Source: Agapanthus africanus
Lineage: Eukaryota > Streptophyta > Magnoliopsida > Asparagales > Amaryllidaceae
NCBI GenBank assembly: GCA_030015575.1
Contig: CM057351.1
Coordinates: 578,001-642,000 of the forward strand
Reading direction: 5' to 3'
DNA: 64,000 nucleotides
How positions within the stretch are numbered: position 1 is the stretch's first letter; each line of letters starts with the position of its first letter. A model generated the notes under the pieces. That model was not told where the DNA came from, ran no database searches, and saw only the letters and a program-made list of their open reading frames with translations. Both the position numbers and the translations under genes were made by a program. Positions 55,280 through 64,000 of this stretch are shown piece by piece.

Positions 55280-57714
55280 CTAAGAGGTATGATTATTTTG
55301 TTCTCTAAAAAGAATTACCATTTAATTACGTGGGTGCTTAATGGATCATACTCAATCCGGAATTAGTAAATCACAGAAAATACAGATCAGATTAATATAT
55401 ATTTATATACTTTTTGCATAAACTGATTTGTTATTTTGTGTAAATCACCTGATATATATGCTACCAAATAACTCTGATAATTCAGAACCCTCGAAGAACC
55501 AGAGTTACAAATAAACAATGCTTAATATGTCTGAAGCATTTGGCATTTCCATTAGGTAGCGAGGAGCGTTCTAAATTGATTTGTCCTCAGTTAATAGAAG
55601 AATCTGCCACTTATGCAAATCCAGAGTCCAGACATTGTCCACTTTGTGTTTCAAATGTTACCAACTTGTTGACCATCAGCTTATAAAAGTGTTGTTGAGT
55701 TAGTATTATTTAGCGATCTAAGAAAAGATTCCTAGCAGATCAAAGACCAAATCCCACTTGCTCAAATATATAGAGTACAGGAGGATGGGAAATGGGTGAT
55801 GAGTTCAATCTTTTGTTCAAGAGGATTAGAGTTGAGTAATATATGATGGGTTGAAGAGGATGAAAGATGGGCAAAAGGTTTGGTAATTTTGGGTGAACTG
55901 CTCATAAATTTTTATCAGATCTTTTAGGGAGTCTAAACAATATGGAGTTGTGCTCCATGATTGACCCAATGGACGCGGAAAGTGTTATGTATGATAACAA
56001 AATGACAATTGTTTGCTAGTATGAAATCCGACATCAATATATGTTCAACCTGATTGATAATAGAATGAACGTTAAGCTTTAGTTGAGAAAGAGATGTCTT
56101 ATTTCAGAGAGGACGCATTTGGTATGACTGAAGGAAACTGTATTTCTGGAACAAGTGATTAGTAATATAACATGGCACATAAGTGTCTGTTATTTTAATT
56201 CTGCTCTAGTTAGCATAAAAATCTTTTACATTTCAACAAACACTCACTCATTGAGGTTAGTGGAGATCTCGTGCCCCATGTCAATGTGAGAATGTTCAGG
56301 CTGTTCTTTAGAGGTTTATGGACTTTTGAGTAAACAAGAATATTTCCTTAGTGCATCATTTTATACGTAGATATGGGAGTTATCATGCAATGTGCAACTA
56401 TAAAGCACAAGCACTTTCATTATGAAGCACAAACACTTTTCTGTGCCATAGATGGTTTCTGCGTGATTATTTAGAATTAGTTGTGTGTGGGTGTATTGTA
56501 TCGTGTTGGTTTACCAGTGTCTGTGATTCGTAGATAATTGTGCTGTTATTTCTTTAACTTTAAGCAATGCTTGATCTTGATGACCAATTTAAGAAAGGTA
56601 ACTGACTAGGTTACAGTCTATTTTAAACTTAGGCTTGTGCTTTTTCATAACTTTCCTAGAGAACAAGTGATCAGTGTCCTCGACAAATTGGTTGAGAATT
56701 CGTGAGTGCCCTGTGATATTTTATAAACACTTTACTTCTCTTTATCCAAGTAATATGCAATAATCATTGCTCTCAATTTATTGTTTAGGTCTGAATGCCT
56801 GAAACAATATTTCCTCCAGCTCACCATCATGTCCTATTTTAACTTTTCTTTCTTCTATTGTTTAGGACAAGGGGACACGGAGGTTACTATAACTATTTTT
56901 ATCATGATTAAATATTAAATAAAATATAAAAATTGAAATAGACCTAGAGAAAGCCCAAGTGGAATAAATAAAATTTGAGAGCGGTAATTTGAACTGCAGG
57001 AAATTTTTTGAGAGAGGATGATTGAAATTGAGTAGAGGAGAAGGTGTGCGCGCTTGTTTTTTGTTTCTATTTTTTTTGAGGGGCGCTTAAATGATTAGCC
57101 TAATTTCTTAGAGAACAACTATTATTTTTTAATTTTAAGATAGTATGATAATGGTAAACATTATAAGCTTGTTTACCCAATAACCAATTAAGGAAATATA
57201 CATTAAAATATATATTTAAATACATGGTTTTAAAAGATCCAGCATGGCGGCATAATGTCTAAGAGAAAATATTAAATGTCCTAAATGAAATGTGTCCAAG
57301 TGTGTCTTGATCGACCTGCCCAAATGTGTCGGTGTCAGACACAGGGAGAGCGCCCCTTAAGGTAGCGCACTCTTTTTTCACACTTGGCATTGTTGAATCA
57401 CAAGTTTTTCATTTACACTAGCACATTGACTGCTCGAACTTATGCACTAGATTTTCATAATTTAGTTGAAAGTAATCACCCATGTTTGGTAGCGAATGAG
57501 TTTGTGTGACTCCCATGTGTTCGAGATGCTTGAATGATTAAGCGATCAGTGGTTTATTTGTGTCGGTTCTTTAGGACAGTAATACCATTGCTTTGTAGCA
57601 GATAGATTACATAATAAAGCAAACTCAGCATAATAAATACCATTGTTCACCATTATGCCAATTGTTTGGTGAATTCATACAAATTTTTTCATTAATTTGA
57701 AATTAAAATCACAG
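55280..57714. other. AT-rich DNA, no gene recognised
   Basis: 2.4 kb. It may be former intron or intergenic DNA. GGGGCGC words at about 57079 and, reversed, at about 57350 could be the ends of a small (~280 bp) element, but too little matches to call it. No upstream 14-3-3 exon was found. Confidence 0.5.
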
Positions 57715-57947
57715 GCAATTGAAGAGGCTATTGCAGAGTTGGACACTCTTGGTGAAGAATCCTACAAGGATGGCACCCTCATAATGCAACTGCTGGAGAC
57801 AATCTTACTCTTTGACTTCTGATACTCAGGTAACAACTAGAACAATTTCAAACATTCATCACTTCAACCTAGATATAAATTTCATTGTGCTATTAATTTT
57901 TAATATATTCCGGTAATTTACAGGAGCAGATGATGGACGAAGCATAG
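57715..57947 (+). pseudogene. Last two exons of a 14-3-3 (general regulatory factor) gene
   Basis: Exon 57715-57829 (115 bases) encodes [27 protein letters not shown], then DNLTL and TSDTQ out of frame. Two single-base losses (after CTGCTG near 57795 and in CTTTGACT near 57812) explain a length of 115 instead of 117. It lies between AG and GT splice sites. Exon 57924-57947 encodes EQMMDEA and a stop, the tail of some plant 14-3-3 isoforms. 14-3-3 proteins bind phosphoserine clients as dimers. Helices 1-8 are not present, so this is a fragment and not functional. Confidence 0.88.
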
Positions 57948-58734
57948 AAGTCAAGCGTAAACTGTTGCATGTGTTTTCCTTGGTAGATGTGGCTTGAATT
58001 TCATTTGTCTATCACTACAACATATTAATGACAATATTAGTTGTATATACAATACAATGTACTGTTATATCCTGTAAGATTTAGCAAGGTCCATAGCACC
58101 AGTATTTGCATTAGTTTTCTGTGTTGTTTCCTACTGCATTGCATTTATAGGGCTGTCTCTATATCTGTCTATTTATAGATAAAAATGTATTCGCTACTTC
58201 ATTGAGGAAACTTTATGCGACCGGTGTTAAAGGCAAGCCGTTTTTGTCATTTCATGCCTGATTATGTGGCCCACATGTCAGATTTAACTGAGGCGCTGGA
58301 GGTGAGAGGCTTCTCTTATACTATGCCTAATTTATATTTTGTGTTTTGCTCTAATGTTATGTTTATTTTTTCTATTTATATATTTGCTTCTTTTTTCATT
58401 TAAATGTATTAGATGTATAAATTATTGTTTTAAAGTTTGATGCATCACATCCTTTTTTATTTTTTATTTTTATCTAATGTTTTTATCCATCAAACTGTTC
58501 AGTACTTGAGATATCATTTATTTATCATATGTTAGTGTGTTCTTTATGTTTTTCCTATCATTTAAGCACCACTTGTTGAAATCAGTCATTATATAATAGA
58601 GTTAGTTTTACGTCAATGTATGTATTTTAATATTTGTCACGTCATTCTGTTTAGTCAGTCGTCTTTTTAGGCAAATCTTGCATCGGGTGAGGTTTTGTCA
58701 TCTTAACTTTGCATTTCGCTAAGGATCAAATCCT
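57948..58734. other. AT-rich DNA between the 14-3-3 fragment and Tat-type part F
   Basis: 58197-58310 has more balanced composition and a short open stretch (MSDLTEALE at about 58275) followed by GGTGAGAGG, exon-like but unrecognised. The rest holds nothing I can name. Confidence 0.45.
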
Positions 58735-59305
58735 CCTTAGAGGCGGTCGAGCCCGACCCTTGATCGGCTATCCCCGGCTGGTATCTTCCTACCACAACCG
58801 ACAAGTATCAAAGTCCTCGTCAAGAGACACCGGGCAGTAACCCTGTTCGGTCTCCGTCCTGAAGGATCAAAGCCCTCGCAAGAGGCAACCGGACCTGCCC
58901 TTGTTCGGTCATCCCCGACTGGTAGCTTCCTACCCACGACACCAGGGATCAAAGCTCTCGCCAAGAGGTATCCAAATGGCTTCCCCGCTCGGTCATCCCC
59001 GGCTGGTAATCGCCTACCCACGACGGCAGGGAACAAAGCCCTCGTCAAGAGGCAGTCGAGCAGCTATCCTGCTCGGTCATCCCCGGCTGGTAGCTCCCTA
59101 CCTACGATGCCAGGGATCAAAGCCCTCGCCAAGAGGCAGCCGAACAACTACCCTGATCGGTCATCCCCGGATGGTAGCTCCCCACCAACGACGCCAGGGA
59201 TCAAAGCCCTCGCCAAGAGGCAGCCGAGCGGCTACCCTGCTCGGTCATTCTCGGCTGGTAGCTCCCTACCCACTATGCCAGAGATTAAAGCCCTCGCCAA
59301 GTGGC
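58735..59305 (+). repeat. Tandem array of ~84-bp units
   Basis: The marker CAAAGCCCTCGCCAAGAGG (with variants) occurs at 58868, 58950, 59034, 59118, 59202 and 59286. The spacing is 82 once and then 84. Units contain CTGCTCGGTCATCCCCGGCT and GGTAGCTCCCTACC. Related unit by unit to the 86-bp array at 33655-34345. Because 84 is a multiple of three, a plus-strand frame stays open, which explains the 136-codon frame there. Confidence 0.92.
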
Positions 59306-59808
59306 ATTTGAAGCCCTCATAGTGAGGCCGTTGAGTCCCTCCTGCTCGGTGCATACCCCCAGCGGGCATCCTCCTGCCTCCGGACACTGCGGGTCTGAAG
59401 CCCTCAAAGTGAGGCCACCAAGCTTCCTTCTGCTCGGCACATCTGCAGCGGGCAGCCAACTGCCCATTAAATGCCGTGGATCCGAGGCCCCACCAAGAGA
59501 CATCAGGTCTATCCAAGTCTAAGCGATCCTCCTTCGACTTTGGGGCCATGGAGATACCTCCTTCCCAACAGCTCTTGCACATTGCACACTTGGCAAAGTG
59601 ATCGAAATCAACTCGACGCGCGATCACCAGACGAAGAACCAACCTGACAGGGGGGCTCAGCAGTGCAAGCAATGAAACAACAAAAGTTTTATTACCAAAA
59701 AAAAGGTCTTTACAAGGGTATTGGGGCCTCCCCAGCCTTACAAAATGCCCGGAGGCTTACAAAAAAGGGACGAGGAAATATTAAAAAGACCTAAGTCACA
59801 AGCCCCTC
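59306..59808. other. Spacer of part F
   Basis: It starts with two more distant array-like blocks (GAAGCCCTCATAGTGAGGCC near 59311, and AAGCCCTCAAAGTGAGGCCA near 59399). The rest has no gene. 59690-59800 is A-rich and lies at the 3' end of ORF_b, with CCTCCCCAGCCTTACAA near 59725 also found near 32895 in part E. Confidence 0.6.
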
Positions 59809-60850
59809 CTACGCCTCACTTCCTTCATTACTGTCTGCCGGAGGCTTGACCACCGGGAGTGGGACCCGAGCACGGAGCTCACCATCGGCGAACTCAGGAA
59901 GCTGCTCCTTGATGGCATCGAGAGCCTTATTCCACGCGACGGCGGAATACTCGCCAAGTTCAACGTAAAACTGCTCCGACACCTTGTAATCGGCCACCGC
60001 CTTCCTAGCCCAAACCTCGGCAGCCTCGGCCGCCTGAAGCGCCGCTTCGGCATCCCTCCTGCTGGCATCTCTCTCCTTCTTCATGACCGTGAAACGATCG
60101 GCCAGTTCCATCAGCTTCGCCTCAACGACTCGGTGGGACTCGCTCAGGCGACGATAGGAATCCCGACACACTAAGACGGTGAGCGCCACAGACTCCGATC
60201 GGGCTGCTAGCCCTCTCCCTCTCCAGTTGCAGGTTACGTCACAGGACCTCGGCTTCCGAAGAAGACACTTCCACCGGCCTCGCAGCGTGGAAATCCCCCT
60301 CGGCCTCCATACGAGTAACAAGGACACAGTGTTGAAGGACCTGACGAGAAACGGATGAGAAACTTAGAGACGCTCGAGCCAAAGAAAGCAGGGTCAAAAC
60401 AACACGCGAAGGAGTTCATACCTAGACCGTCTCTTGAGCTATGGCCGCCATTTGGGCCATCAGGGTGCCATGCGGGAGCTTCCCCTCGGCCGACTCTTCC
60501 ATTCCGGCGAGCAGGCCTGCAGCAACGGAAAATCCAGATGGAACCATGAAGACGACGTCCCCCTCATGCATGGGAATTCCCTCGGGGACCCCTGACGGCG
60601 GCGCACGAGAGATTGTCCTCTTCTTCTTAAACGGGACCCCGTCTTCACTCTCCCCTGCGTCCCTCGTCGGGGGCTCGAAAATCCATGGACGCCTCTGGCC
60701 GCCGCCGGGACAATCGCCAGGAGCTCTCAGCGAAGCAGACGGCCCCGCCACCGACAGAACATTCGGCACAGGGATCGAGCCAGCCGGGGGCACGACCGCA
60801 CCGCTGGCCTTCCTCCGGGACGAGACACCCAAAGCTCTGGATCGATCCAT
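59809..60850 (-). pseudogene. ORF_b, second copy: C-terminal part with coiled coil
   Basis: Met at 60850 (MDRSRAL) follows a T-rich stretch and AG, as in copy 1. The first exon (60850 to about 60422) reads KKKRTISRAPPSG, MHEGDVVFMVPSGFSVAAGLL and LMAQMAAIAQETV. Its last codon before the GTATGA donor is TAG where copy 1 has CAG. After an intron ending TCTCGTCAG (about 60328) the frame shifts within 100 bases and then runs as a long Ala/Glu/Arg coiled coil (DAEAALQAAEAAEVWARKAV, then DYKVSEQF) to the stop at 59809. The domain resembling Transposase_28 found upstream in copy 1 is absent. Minus strand AATAAATAAA at 60941-60950 could be its TATA box. Function unknown. Confidence 0.68.
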
Positions 60851-61302
60851 AGATCCGACCTAAGGAAGAAGAGCGCCGAGCTATCAGGACTCAAAAGGAG
60901 GAAAATATGGAAACAGATGGGCCCTAGAGCGGACCACACCTTTATTTATTGCCGCCATCGCCCTCATCCAACAGCGCCCTTCATCTCCCGCCAAAACGAC
61001 TCCTCACGTCCAACGGTCCCGATCGCTCCACCTGTCTCTCCCGTATTGGGCCGCATCCCATCAGACGCCATAAGTCTGCACACGTCGCGTCGGCGAACCG
61101 GCACTCGACACGTGGACCGTCGCTTCAGTGACAGAACGCACGAACCGGCGCACCTTCGTTAAATGCAGAGATCTCGTCCTGATTCACTGGCAGAAAAGAC
61201 AACAGATTTCCCGGGGACACGTCCCGACGATATTTATGAAGGGAGCTCACCCCGGGTGGCCCGGAAGTCCACTCCCGACCCGACCCGTCAACTGGTCGGG
61301 AC
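60851..61302. other. Promoter side of ORF_b copy 2 and spacer to the LTR
   Basis: No gene. It corresponds to 36908-37470 in part E but lacks the N-terminal ORF_b exons. CCCGGGTGG and GACTGGTCGGGACAAGAG precede the PPT. Confidence 0.45.
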
Positions 61303-61318
61303 AAGAGCGGGGGACTAA
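61303..61318 (+). promoter_or_regulatory. Polypurine tract of part F
   Basis: AGAGCGGGGGACTAA lies directly before the LTR start TGATGATG, as in part E. Confidence 0.78.
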
Positions 61319-62085
61319 TGATGATGCTCTATATCGGCGATCTCCCAGATCATGACACGTGGCAGATGACGTGTCCCAGAGCTCAGAAGAAAGGGCCTGC
61401 AGGGGCCGACCAGGCCATCCCTGTGCCCGTCCGCCGAGCAAGCTGGCTCTCCTCAGAACCCCCTGCACAAATTGGCCTCCTCGGCCTTCCAGCTTTCCTC
61501 CGAGCTACCATAGGACAAGGATGCCTCGGCTCTCCCGCTCGTCCCCGAGCTCTCCCGCCGAGGCCATCCTCCTCGGTCTCATCGACCGACCAACGGCACC
61601 ACTCGCAGGTGTAACCGCCGCTCCGCGAATCTCGCCATGCGCGAGATCTCTGCCGGCCACATCCCACGTTCCGCGCCATTACGATCCCCATTAACGAGCC
61701 TGTCTCGCCATTAATGGGAAGATCCGCTTATCACGCGGGCGTGACGTCGGGAGCGTAACTGCCGGCGTGATTCTCGCGCTTGCTCCTGCATGCTGCCGTC
61801 ACTATATAAACCCCTCTTCCAGAGGGATCAAGTAAGCAATTTCTGCTCCACTTAGCTGTTACTCTTCTTGGATCTTGTTACTGACTTGATCGTCGGAGGG
61901 TCCTCGGTGGTACCAAACCACCCTGGGACTTCCTTGCAGGTATTCGGCGCAAATCTCCTCAAACCCATTGAAATCCACACATCACAGGAGATTACGTTCC
62001 AGATCCAATCCTAACCCTTCATCGCAGCCATCGGCAGATCAACGGAAGACAACATCTGAAGGAGACGCGAGAAGGACCTCCATCA
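61319..62085 (+). mobile_element. LTR of Tat-type part F, 767 bp
   Basis: It starts TGATGATG and ends CCTCCATCA. Shared with the LTR at 37487-38166: GACACGTGGCAGATGACGTG near the start, a TATA box TATATAAA at 61803-61810, ACTTGATCGTCGGAGGGTCC near 61882, GGGACTTCCTTGCAGG near 61925 and CATTGAAATCCACACAT near 61965. Nearly 90 bases longer than the E copy because of indels. No primer site follows. Confidence 0.85.
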
Positions 62086-62794
62086 GATCGCCTTGACCTG
62101 CTGCAAGAATACTTGCTTTGAAAATTCTCAGCTGATTAGAATGATGACCAGTCTGTTTTTGTAATGGGAATTATTTCTTCTAAAATCCTAGCTTACTCTT
62201 ATGCACATGGTGTCAAGTCACCATATGTACCTTCTGTACCCTGAGTTTGATCAAACCTGTGTCAAACACAAATCAACACAGTTGTTCTGAAACTTTATGG
62301 TTCAGTATACTGATACACATTACGTGTATGAGTTACAGAGTTTATTGTCAAAGGGTCAAAGGAAATCAACTTGTCAACCTTACTGGAATCAGGAGCATCA
62401 GTAGGTTCATGTGTATCTTGATTGTGAAGGTCACTTGTCACTAGCTAGTTTACATGCTACTGTGTCAAAATTCCACTTGTATTTGTTCCATGCAATTCAC
62501 TCTTGAAGTCCCATTGGTTTATAATGCACACAGCCAGTTGAACCTAGAAATAAAAATCCAAACTAGTTTGATCAGCCAATGAATACTTAATTAATCAAAT
62601 GCCTCAAAATGGTAGACTGCATTAATTTTTGATTGAAAGACGTGTGAAAAAAATGCACATCTTTGAGTCACAAACCAAAGAGTTCATGTAAAAGCAAAAT
62701 CTTTGAATTAATATATTAAACGTAATTACAATTAACTGCATCAAATAGGACTGGAACATAACCTCTAGTTTAATATTTCCCCAAGGAGACATTA
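62086..62794. other. AT-rich DNA, no gene
   Basis: No coding frame above about 60 codons matches a known family, and no repeat is seen. Confidence 0.5.
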
Positions 62795-62950
62795 CTTCTT
62801 TCATGGTTCATCATGAGTCTGAATTAAATAAATATTACCAATCTGATTACGCTCTTTAATGGTTCATAATGAGTCAGAATTAAATAAATATTACCAATCT
62901 GATTACTTCTTTAATGGTTCATAACGAGTCTGAATATTACAAATCTGAAT
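62795..62950 (+). repeat. Three ~55-bp tandem repeats
   Basis: GGTTCATCATGAGTCTGAAT, then AAATAAATATTACCAATCTG and ATTAC, is repeated starting at 62805, 62861 and 62916. The third unit is shortened. Confidence 0.85.
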
Positions 62951-64000
62951 ATTGAACAACATTTTATCAGGTAAAAATGCCATCTGGCTTTGTTCCCTTA
63001 TTATGTTTTTGTTCTCCAGGATAAATTATTCACCACCCTGCAAGATAGTAATGACTTTTTATTTTTATTTTTATTAGTTTAAAATTTAAAATTTGTAAAA
63101 AAAATAATAACAATAAAAACTCCGGTGCCCAGTAAATAAAATGGGCCAGTATCAGCTATCATTTGCGCACGACAATCAATACGATGTAGTGTGTTCAAGT
63201 AGCACAAGTTAGAAGCCAAAAGTTGATATTGTTTGTACGCGGATAAAAAATCTTTTCTCCTGAATTAAAGACCCTCATTTTCATCTCTATCAACTGTTGA
63301 TGTTTAACTTTTCTCTCGTATTATAATTCTTGTGTTGGGATAGTCTTCAATATTTAATTAAATTGTAACCTATAAACGGTTAAGTCGCATGGCATTGGTA
63401 AACAAGAGTTTTCATTTCTGGTCAAGTCTTATATGTTTTTCATTTGGCACTTAAACTTTTTAATATGTTATTTATCTAATACCTTTTCTCACGCGCGCGT
63501 GTGTATGTGTGTATTCCAATATCATCGCAGCAGCAACAACAAAAGCAACTTGAGTTGATTCTTGCGATTGAAAAGGCAAGCAGAATTCTAGAAAGCAATC
63601 CTGGACACCTCTCCCAAAACAAAGAGATCTACACTTGGCAACAGCAATCTAATTCCAATTAACAAGGAGAACATAAGATCGGAGGTCAAAACAAGAACAC
63701 CAGGCGATGCTAGCAACAATAAACCGGTAGATATTTGAGCTCTTTCGAGATTTTTCTCTAAGTTTTATTTCGCAGATGAAAATATACACGAATCACAGGG
63801 TTTTACAGAAGGGAAATAAAACAGCATGGGATGAAAAACAGAAATTAATTAATCTGTCACTAACAATCCAATTCAAATTGTATTTCCAGGATAACTATAG
63901 CACTAGTTAAATATTTCACATGTTTGACCTATTCTGCCTGTTCATAGAACTGATTACAGCAAAAATATTGGATTTGATACTTGGGAGCAAAAGCAGATCC
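62951..64000. other. AT-rich DNA with a GT/GC microsatellite
   Basis: Contains an alternating CG/TG microsatellite at about 63491-63512 and A-rich runs near 63090. Apart from the possible exon at 63528-63662 nothing is recognised. Confidence 0.5.
63528..63662 (+). other. Possible exon, unrecognised
   Basis: After an AG at 63526-63527, a frame of 44 codons reads Gln-rich QQQQQKQLELILAIEK, then ASRILESNPGHLSQNKEI, and stops at TAA 63660-63662. Codon use and composition stand out from the AT-rich surroundings. I cannot name the protein, and the frame has no start codon of its own. It may be a last exon or chance. Confidence 0.25.

Larger units (their letters stand above)
58735..62085 (+). mobile_element. 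Tat-type gypsy element 3' part (F): tandem array, ORF_b and LTR
   Basis: It has the same order as part E: array, antisense ORF_b, PPT, LTR. The left edge lies in the array near 58735, so ORF_a and all of gag-pol are missing. The right flank after the LTR end is GATCG. Confidence 0.75.

Noticed and set aside
57070..57360. Possible small element with GGGGCGC ends
   Set aside because: Only about seven bases match as inverted ends and no target duplication is seen.
58901..59311. 136-codon plus-strand frame with 28-residue repeats
   Set aside because: It is the 84-bp array read in the one frame that has no stop. The related 86-bp array cannot keep a frame, so there is no sign of coding selection.
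1..64000. CRISPR arrays, rRNA genes, bacterial-type operons
   Set aside because: None seen. The regular arrays (137, 86 and 84 bp) have no repeat-spacer structure and belong to plant retroelements.

Overview
The window is plant nuclear DNA, most likely from an angiosperm; the species cannot be told from the sequence. The evidence is the content: Ty1/copia elements with ~2.1 kb LTRs and an initiator-Met-tRNA primer site, a Ty3/gypsy Tekay/Del-type element, Tat-type gypsy elements carrying antisense extra genes, a LINE scrap, and broken pieces of two plant-type genes (a CCR4-like deadenylase and a 14-3-3 protein) that keep their introns. No complete, clearly functional host gene was found. Nearly everything is transposon, transposon-derived repeat or pseudogene.

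Layout. 1-24089: nested and recombined LTR elements. Two minus-strand copia parts (leader plus LTR 1-2914; LTR plus RNase H remnant 3828-6275) flank a gypsy polyprotein scrap (2915-3827). A plus-strand copia RT/RNase H gene (6281-8110) runs into an LTR (8125-10254) that also serves as the 5' LTR of a second, decayed copia element ending at 18430. That element lies directly inside a Tekay-type gypsy element, of which the integrase (18431-19639) and the 4.4 kb 3' LTR (19673-24089) survive. 24090-31560: a Tat-like region (called G) made of hairpin modules, a 137-bp tandem array, one antisense ORF (called ORF_a) and a tract packed with short hairpins around a TATA box. 31571-32523: truncated copia LTR. 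About 32700-38166: Tat-type 3' end (E) with ORF_a, an 86-bp array, a second antisense gene (ORF_b) and an LTR. 38167-42760: AT-rich DNA with small duplications and a palindromic DNA-transposon-like patch. 42775-54888: a locally amplified unit carrying three CCR4-like exons; two copies are in tandem, and the last two copies form a head-to-head inverted repeat of about 7.2 kb centred at 51284. 54953-57947: CCR4-like C-terminal exons, then the last two exons of a 14-3-3 gene. 58735-62085: a second Tat-type 3' end (F) with an 84-bp array, ORF_b and an LTR. 62086-64000: AT-rich DNA.

How parts relate. In the Tat-type parts the genomic strand is plus (G-rich PPT, then LTR with TATA box on plus), while ORF_a and ORF_b read on minus and have their own TATA-like boxes and splice-like junctions. 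This fits the known Tat-lineage arrangement of additional ORFs between pol and the 3' LTR, with tandem repeats in that same spacer. The strongest unexplained signal is the density of hairpins in region G: stems change sequence between repeats while pairing is kept, with G.U pairs that only work in plus-strand RNA. The second is the CCR4 inverted repeat, which would fold into a long double-stranded RNA if transcribed through.
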